Origin: an uncultured Eubacteriales bacterium | GTDB taxonomy: Bacteria; Bacillota; Clostridia; Oscillospirales; Oscillospiraceae | Length of the DNA: 36,641 bases | Direction: 5' to 3' | Assembly (NCBI GenBank): GCA_900545585.1 | Contig: UQZR01000024.1 | Coordinates: 1 to 36,641 of the forward strand | Shown: positions 32,214-36,641 of the stretch, in pieces | Layout of the letters: each line of letters starts with the position of its first letter | Position numbering within the stretch: position 1 is the stretch's first letter | Translations under genes and position numbers: made by a program | Notes under the pieces: generated by a model | Told to the model about the DNA's origin: nothing | The model's input: only the letters and a program-made list of their open reading frames with translations | The model's database searches: none

Positions 32214-32579
32214 ATGGCAAAGGGTTATAGCGCCCGCAGGGGCTTTTCCGGCGGCGCCGGCATGATGCAGCAGCAGGCGCAGATGCAGCAGAAGCTGATG
32301 AAGATGCAGCAGGAGATGAGCAAAGCCCAGGAGGAGGTGGAGAACAGCTCCTTTACCGCCTCCGTAGGCGGCGGCGCCGTGACTGCCGCAGTTTCCGGCA
32401 AGAAGGAGCTCACCGCTCTGACCATCAAGCCCGACGTGGTGGACCCCGAGGATGTGGAGATGCTGCAGGATCTGGTCATTTCCGCCGTCAACGAGGCCCT
32501 GCGTCAGGCGGAGGAGGCCATGAGCTCCTCCATGAACGCCCTCACCGGCGGCCTGAACATCCCCGGTCTGGGCCTGTAA
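32214..32579 (+). CDS. ybaB: YbaB/EbfC nucleoid-associated protein
   Basis: 121 residues, ATG 32214 behind AAAGGAGAA. A dimeric DNA-binding protein of the YbaB family: Met/Gln-rich N-terminal helix (MMQQQAQMQQKLMKMQQEMS), then VTAAVSGKKELTALTIKPDVV as the beta core and a C-terminal helix (EMLQDLVISAVNEALRQAEE). The N-terminal GYSARRGFSGGAG and C-terminal GGLNIPGLGL tails are usual in Firmicutes. It is cotranscribed with dnaX. In most Firmicutes recR follows; here a terminator follows instead, so recR is elsewhere. Confidence 0.95.
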   Translation: MAKGYSARRGFSGGAGMMQQQAQMQQKLMKMQQEMSKAQEEVENSSFTASVGGGAVTAAVSGKKELTALTIKPDVVDPEDVEMLQDLVISAVNEALRQAEEAMSSSMNALTGGLNIPGLGL

Positions 32580-32582
32580 AAA

Positions 32583-32632
32583 GCATAAAAAAAGCAGCCC
32601 CGAAGCGGTGCTTCGGGGCTGCTTTTTTATGC
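32583..32632. terminator. Bidirectional terminator after ybaB
   Basis: GCATAAAAAAAGCAGCCCCGAAGC, given as 32583-32606, pairs with 32610-32632 around loop GGT, with one bulged A. It also ends the convergent DUF3810-like gene. Confidence 0.93.
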
Positions 32633-33721
32633 CTCGGCATCGGCGAAGTACGTCACCAGCAGATCCGTCACCATGCCGTAGCTGCGGATGCCGCTGGCGT
32701 CGCCGTTGGTCTTGAGGAACGCGTCGTACACGCTCTCCGACGCCTGGGACACCGGTCCCCGGAACGCCGCCCAGTAGGTGTTGTCCGCCCGCAGGTCTGC
32801 GAGCACCGTCTCCGGCAGGGTCTCGCGGATGGCGCGGCTCCGGTCGGGGTCCGCGCGATACAGGGCATTGGAGAGATAGACGTATCCCTCCAGCCAGCCG
32901 GAGTAGCGGTACACCGGATCGGCGCATCTCGTGGCTGCCAGGATGCCGATGAAATTGCACTCCTGCTCGGAGATAACGCCCCGCTGGTGGGCCATCTCGT
33001 GGCACACCGTGGACGGCAGCCACGCCACAGGGCTGTCCATGTTCACATTGGCCTCGCCGGTAAAGGGGAAATAGAAGCCGGTGAACCGCAGCACGCTGAG
33101 GGCGTTGGAGCAGGCGAAGGGCTTGACGCCGCCGGTCTCCACCCGCAGGAACGGGAACTCGTCGTACACCCCGTCGTAGGCATCGCCCGCCGCAGCCAGA
33201 ATGGCCTTTCGGTCGGCGGCGCAGACGCCGCTGTCGTCCCGCGGCACGCCGTCCGCTGCTGCGGTAAGCTCTGATGCGAAGTACCGTGTCACCTGCTCCA
33301 GCTCCTCCACTGACACGGGCTGGGCCACGATGCCGCTCCTGTCCTGAAAGCTGTCGGTGCTGTACGCCGTGCCCCACAGGAGGCAGAAGCCGCCGTACAC
33401 CGTCAACATCAGGCAGGCGGCGGTCAGCACGAAATCCGCCAGCACCGCGCGCCGCCGCGGTCCCGCGATGAGCCGCCGCACCGTGCAGGCCAGCCAGATC
33501 AGTCCCGCCCAGATCGCCGTCAATATCAGCACCTCGCCCACGGAGCCGTCGAACCCGTCGCACAGGCGGGCCACCTGCCGCATGGCGGGGAAAATGACGC
33601 TGCCGCACAGCCGGTTCATGGCGGTGCGGTCAGTGCGCAGGGCGAAATAGGCGGCGAAAAACAGAGCCAGCGCCGTTAGCCACCATAGCAGTTGGCGGCG
33701 CTGCCGCAGATACGTCCTCAC
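32627..33721 (-). CDS. DUF3810-like membrane protein with a zinc-protease motif
   Basis: 364 residues. The start is GTG 33721-33719, overlapping the stop of the thioesterase gene (GTGA); the open frame upstream of it is the thioesterase gene read in another frame. Three membrane helices lie in the first ~125 residues (LLWWLTALALFFAAYFAL and two more). The soluble part has CHEMAHQRGVISEQE, an HExxH zinc motif with a later Glu, as in DUF3810 (recalled). The active site would face outside or inside depending on topology; substrates are unknown. It is the last gene of the permease/thioesterase operon. Confidence 0.75.
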   Translation of the reverse strand: MRTYLRQRRQLLWWLTALALFFAAYFALRTDRTAMNRLCGSVIFPAMRQVARLCDGFDGSVGEVLILTAIWAGLIWLACTVRRLIAGPRRRAVLADFVLTAACLMLTVYGGFCLLWGTAYSTDSFQDRSGIVAQPVSVEELEQVTRYFASELTAAADGVPRDDSGVCAADRKAILAAAGDAYDGVYDEFPFLRVETGGVKPFACSNALSVLRFTGFYFPFTGEANVNMDSPVAWLPSTVCHEMAHQRGVISEQECNFIGILAATRCADPVYRYSGWLEGYVYLSNALYRADPDRSRAIRETLPETVLADLRADNTYWAAFRGPVSQASESVYDAFLKTNGDASGIRSYGMVTDLLVTYFADAEA

Positions 33722-34140
33722 AGGGGCAGCGGACGGCCGGTGAAGCTCATGACGCAGTGGGACTGCACGATGACCTTGCCGTTCTCGTCCGTGACCTCCG
33801 CCGAGCAGAAGGCCAGCTTGCCGCCCAGACGGTCCACCTTCCCCACAGCGGTAAGGGTGCTGTCCGCCGCCGCAGCGGACAGATAGTCGATGGCAGCGTT
33901 TACCGTCACTATCACCTCCTGCCGCAGGCTCATGATGGCCATGCCCATGGCCACGTCGCACAGGGCGAACAGGATACCGCCGTGAGCCCCTCCCCAGCGG
34001 TTCAGGCTGTCGCGGCACATGGGCAGCACCACGGCGGCGCTGCCGTCGCCAATGTCGGCGGTGTACATATGGTTATGCGTCAGAAACGGCTCGCGGCTGT
34101 TGCTGAAATCCAGCAGCTTCTTCTTGAGCTCCTCAGTCAT
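33718..34140 (-). CDS. PaaI-type hotdog thioesterase
   Basis: 140 residues, ATG at 34140-34138 behind CGGAGGA, overlapping the end of the permease gene by 8 bp. A single hotdog domain of the PaaI/YbdB group: NRWGGAHGGILFALCDVAMG holds the HGG motif and the catalytic Asp on the long helix, and VNAAIDYLSAA begins the next strand. It hydrolyses acyl-CoA thioesters in the cytoplasm; substrate unknown. Confidence 0.9.
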   Translation of the reverse strand: MTEELKKKLLDFSNSREPFLTHNHMYTADIGDGSAAVVLPMCRDSLNRWGGAHGGILFALCDVAMGMAIMSLRQEVIVTVNAAIDYLSAAAADSTLTAVGKVDRLGGKLAFCSAEVTDENGKVIVQSHCVMSFTGRPLPL

Positions 34141-35407
34141 GGTGTTCCTCCGATGTATCGTTCCGGGGCGCGGATGCCGGCTCCGACGCCGTTTCGCGGG
34201 CCCGCTCCACATAGGCGTAAGCCTCCGTGGGCATATTGCGCCGGCGCAGCCGCCGGTCCAGCAGGTACTTCACCAGCTCCTGCACGCAGGCGAAGATGGG
34301 TACGCCCAGGAACATACCCAGCACACCGCCGAAGCCGCCGCCCACCAGAATGGCCACGATGACCCAGAAGCTGGAGATGCCGGTGGCATCGCCCAGGATC
34401 TTGGGGCCCAGGATATTCCCGTCAAACTGCTGAAGCACCAAGATAAAGATGATGAAGATGAGACACTGCTTGGGACTGACCAGCAGGATCAGGAAGGCCG
34501 ATGGGATGGCGCCCAGGAACGGTCCGAAAAACGGGATGATGTTGGTGACGCCCACCACCACGCTGACCAGCGGGGTATAGGGCAGCTTCAGGATGCTGCC
34601 TCCGAGGAAGCACAGCGCGCCGATGATGAGGGAGTCCAGCAGCTTGCCCCGCACGAAGCCGGAGAAGATGCGATCCACCTGGCGGGTACCGCGGATGACG
34701 GCACGGGCCTTCCGCTCGTCGAAGATGGCGAACACCGCCTTGCAGCAGCGGGCGAGGCTCTTTTCCTTCATGGTCATGAGGTAGATGGATACGATGATGC
34801 CCACGATCAGGTCGGTGGCCAGGTTGATGACGCCGCGGATACCGCTCCAGATGCCGCCTGTCAGGGTCCCCAGCGTCGTCTGCGCCCAGGGCAGGATGTG
34901 CTCCTTCAGCAGGGTCACGCCATCACTGTAATACTTTGTGACAAAGTCGGCGATCCACACCGCCACCTCGTTCTCGCTGTCCAGCAGACTGTCAGCCCAG
35001 TTATATACCTTGTAATAATACGACTCAGCGTTGTTGATGAGCATGGTCACGCTGTCGATGAGCTGGGGGATCAGCACGCTCATCAGCAGGTAGATCAGCA
35101 GGATGGCCACCGTCTCCGCCAGCAGAATGCTGAAAAACCGCAGGATGCCAGCGGCGTTCTTCGGGTGCTTTTTGGGAAAAACCCTCTGCCACGCAGCGTG
35201 GAGTACCCTCTCGATCCAGTTCATCACCGGCGTCAGCAGGTATGCGATGACCGCGCCGTATACCACCGGCGCCAGCACGGAGGCCAGCTTGCTCACGAAC
35301 TGCTGCAGTGTACCGCCCATATAAAATGTGTCGTAAAAAACCAGCGCGGCGCAGACGGTCAGAAACGCCGTCAGCCCCCACTTCAGATATTGTGTCCGGT
35401 TCTTCAT
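34133..35407 (-). CDS. AI-2E family transporter (PF01594-type permease)
   Basis: 424 residues, ATG at 35407-35405 behind AAGGAG. About eight membrane helices, with the family block VVGVTNIIPFFGPFLGAIPS (about 290-310) and ILGPKILGDATGISSFWVI near 345-365. The C-terminal ~50 residues are a charged cytoplasmic tail. Family members export varied small solutes or act as Na+/H+ antiporters; autoinducer-2 transport is shown only for a few, so no substrate is claimed. It is first in an overlapping three-gene operon. Confidence 0.92.
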   Translation of the reverse strand: MKNRTQYLKWGLTAFLTVCAALVFYDTFYMGGTLQQFVSKLASVLAPVVYGAVIAYLLTPVMNWIERVLHAAWQRVFPKKHPKNAAGILRFFSILLAETVAILLIYLLMSVLIPQLIDSVTMLINNAESYYYKVYNWADSLLDSENEVAVWIADFVTKYYSDGVTLLKEHILPWAQTTLGTLTGGIWSGIRGVINLATDLIVGIIVSIYLMTMKEKSLARCCKAVFAIFDERKARAVIRGTRQVDRIFSGFVRGKLLDSLIIGALCFLGGSILKLPYTPLVSVVVGVTNIIPFFGPFLGAIPSAFLILLVSPKQCLIFIIFILVLQQFDGNILGPKILGDATGISSFWVIVAILVGGGFGGVLGMFLGVPIFACVQELVKYLLDRRLRRRNMPTEAYAYVERARETASEPASAPRNDTSEEHHD

Positions 35408-35549
35408 GCACACCACTCCTTTTCCGGTCTTGTTCCCCCTATCATAGCCGACCAGACCCCGATTTGCAAGGGTTTTCTGCCCTTGCCGCCGCTGAGGGAG
35501 GGCTGTGCGCTGCGCACGGACAACGCCGTCACTCCTGTGCGTCTGACTG

Positions 35550-35578
35550 TTGCATTTCCCGTCGCGTTGTGGCATAAT
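35550..35578 (+). promoter_or_regulatory. Promoter of the lipid kinase gene
   Basis: TTGCAT (35550-35555), a 17-nt spacer and CATAAT (35573-35578), about 42 nt upstream of the start codon. Confidence 0.65.
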
Positions 35579-35619
35579 GGAGAGACACACTGCACTTACC
35601 GGCATATAGGAGGAGAGCC

Positions 35620-36501
35620 ATGAAGAAGCTCCTGTTCATTGTCAATCCAAAGGCGGGCAAAACGAAATCCAACGCCCCCCTGTTCGATGCGGTGGCCGCC
35701 TTTTCCCGCGCTGGCTATCTGGTGCGGGTCTTTCTGACGGAGGCCGGCGGCGAAGCCCGGATCTACGCGGCCAAATGGGGTCCGCAGTACGATGTGGTAG
35801 TCTGCGCCGGCGGCGACGGCACCCTGAATGAGACCATCTCCGGTCTGATGGAGCTGGAGCGCCGCCCGCTGCTGGGCTACCTGCCCAACGGCAGCACCAA
35901 CGATTTTGCTGCCAGCCTGCACCTGTCCTCCGATCCCCGCCACGCCGCCCAGGCCATCGCCAGCGGCCAGCCCCACGCCTTGGACATCGGGCGGCACAAC
36001 GACCGTTATTTCGCCTATGTGGCATCCTTTGGCGCCTTCACCCGCTCCTCCTACTCCGCGTCCCAGGCGGCAAAAAACGCCCTGGGTCACTTCGCGTACA
36101 TACTGGAGGGGCTGGGGGATCTGGACTCCCTGCGGCCCTACAACTGCCGCATTGAGGCGGACGGCGAGACGTTTGAGGGTGACTTCATCTTCGGCGCGGT
36201 GTGCAACAGCACTTCCCTGGGCGGACTGGTGAAGTTGGACCCCAGCCGCGTCAAGATGGACGACGGTCTGTTCGAGCTGCTGCTGCTGCGGATGCCCAAA
36301 ACGGCCCTGGACCTGCAGAATCTCATCACCGCCATGACGCGGATGCAGTATGAGTACCCGGGCGTCATCTTCCGCCACGTGCAGCACGTGACCCTCACCA
36401 CCCAGGCCCACATTCCCTGGTCGCTGGACGGAGAGTTCGCCCCCAGCGTGGAGCGTGTGGACATCGACAACCTGTCCGGCGCGGTGGAGCTGCTGCGCTG
36501 A
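35620..36501 (+). CDS. Diacylglycerol-kinase-family lipid kinase (YegS/DgkB type)
   Basis: 293 residues, ATG 35620 behind AGGAGGAG. IVNPKAGK (7-14) and the nucleotide-binding GGDGT (64-68) in VVCAGGDGTLNE are diagnostic of the DAGK catalytic domain. LGYLPNGSTNDFA (about 87-99) resembles the lipid kinase GTxNDFA block. The C-terminal half is the beta-sandwich domain, ending with WSLDGEFAP. It phosphorylates diacylglycerol or a related lipid at the membrane, as DgkB does in phosphatidylglycerol turnover; the precise lipid cannot be told. Confidence 0.93.
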   Translation: MKKLLFIVNPKAGKTKSNAPLFDAVAAFSRAGYLVRVFLTEAGGEARIYAAKWGPQYDVVVCAGGDGTLNETISGLMELERRPLLGYLPNGSTNDFAASLHLSSDPRHAAQAIASGQPHALDIGRHNDRYFAYVASFGAFTRSSYSASQAAKNALGHFAYILEGLGDLDSLRPYNCRIEADGETFEGDFIFGAVCNSTSLGGLVKLDPSRVKMDDGLFELLLLRMPKTALDLQNLITAMTRMQYEYPGVIFRHVQHVTLTTQAHIPWSLDGEFAPSVERVDIDNLSGAVELLR

Positions 36502-36520
36502 CTTTCCGAAATAGACGCAA

Positions 36521-36555
36521 AAAAGGACGCCGGAGCTGCGCTCCGGCGTCCTTTT
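36521..36555. terminator. Bidirectional terminator
   Basis: AAAAGGACGCCGGAGC (36521-36536) pairs with 36540-36555 around loop TGC. It ends the lipid kinase gene and the convergent symporter gene. Confidence 0.95.
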
Positions 36556-36564
36556 CATGTGCTT

Positions 36565-36641
36565 TTAGAAGAAGAATTCCTTGATCTGGCCGTACAGCAC
36601 CAGGATCATGCACAGCGGGGTGATGAACTTGATGCAGACCT
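36565..36641 (-). CDS. C-terminus of a probable Na+-dependent (NSS/SNF-type) symporter (partial)
   Basis: The frame runs from the window end to TAA at 36567-36565, giving 24 full residues: VCIKFITPLCMILVLYGQIK and then EFFF. An aromatic- and Pro-containing block KFITPLxMI before a last hydrophobic helix is typical of the final transmembrane helix of neurotransmitter:sodium symporter family proteins (family knowledge). The N-terminal part lies outside the window, so the assignment is tentative. Confidence 0.45.
   Translation of the reverse strand, partial: VCIKFITPLCMILVLYGQIKEFFF

Overview
The window looks like part of a chromosome from a GC-rich, anaerobic Gram-positive gut bacterium of the Oscillospiraceae type (Clostridium cluster IV; relatives of Oscillibacter, Flavonifractor or Dysosmobacter are plausible). 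The evidence is the strong GGAGG ribosome binding sites, the SRP RNA directly upstream of dnaX, the high-GC housekeeping genes and the style of the accessory genes. The species is not resolved. The window has two compositionally different parts that meet at about position 9,288-9,338, at the 3' half of a tRNA-Leu gene.

Left part (1 to about 9,287) is the distal end of an integrated genomic island. It carries the C-terminus of a probable methyltransferase, a truncated sigma-like gene of the type found in conjugative elements, a RecA-fold ATPase, a DUF6076-like zinc protein translationally coupled to a sigma-70-like factor, and an apparent operon of a small Cys-rich protein, a WYL-domain regulator and a PD-(D/E)XK nuclease. 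A coiled-coil protein and a complete retron follow. The retron is the most striking content. It has a TTGACA/TATCAT promoter, a non-coding RNA bounded by a perfect 20-bp inverted repeat (a1/a2), a TAGC branch-point context, three msr-like hairpins and a long msd hairpin. Its reverse transcriptase carries the retron NAxxH, YCDD and VTG motifs. No known retron effector lies next to it.

Right part (about 9,339 to the end) is chromosomal and GC-rich: a scar of an MGMT-like gene, pyridoxal kinase, a small XRE regulator divergent from a 47-residue protein between near-identical hairpins, ftsH, a 23S rRNA methyltransferase (rlmB type), a degenerate P-type-ATPase-like membrane protein, a CarD-like protein, a gamma-carbonic-anhydrase-like protein and uridine phosphorylase. 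Then come two G3E (CobW) GTPases, one with a very His-rich segment and one fused to a DUF1980-like domain, feoA, a DHHW-type protein with its lipoprotein partner, cytidine deaminase and a MarR-controlled heterodimeric ABC exporter. The window closes with feoB behind a long hairpin-rich leader, the SRP RNA, dnaX-ybaB, an AI-2E-type permease/thioesterase/DUF3810 operon, a diacylglycerol-kinase-like lipid kinase and the C-terminus of a probable Na+-dependent symporter.

Most units are separated by clear bidirectional hairpin terminators. The retron with its neighbouring nuclease/WYL operon, the tRNA-Leu island boundary and the hairpin-rich feoB leader are the places most worth follow-up.
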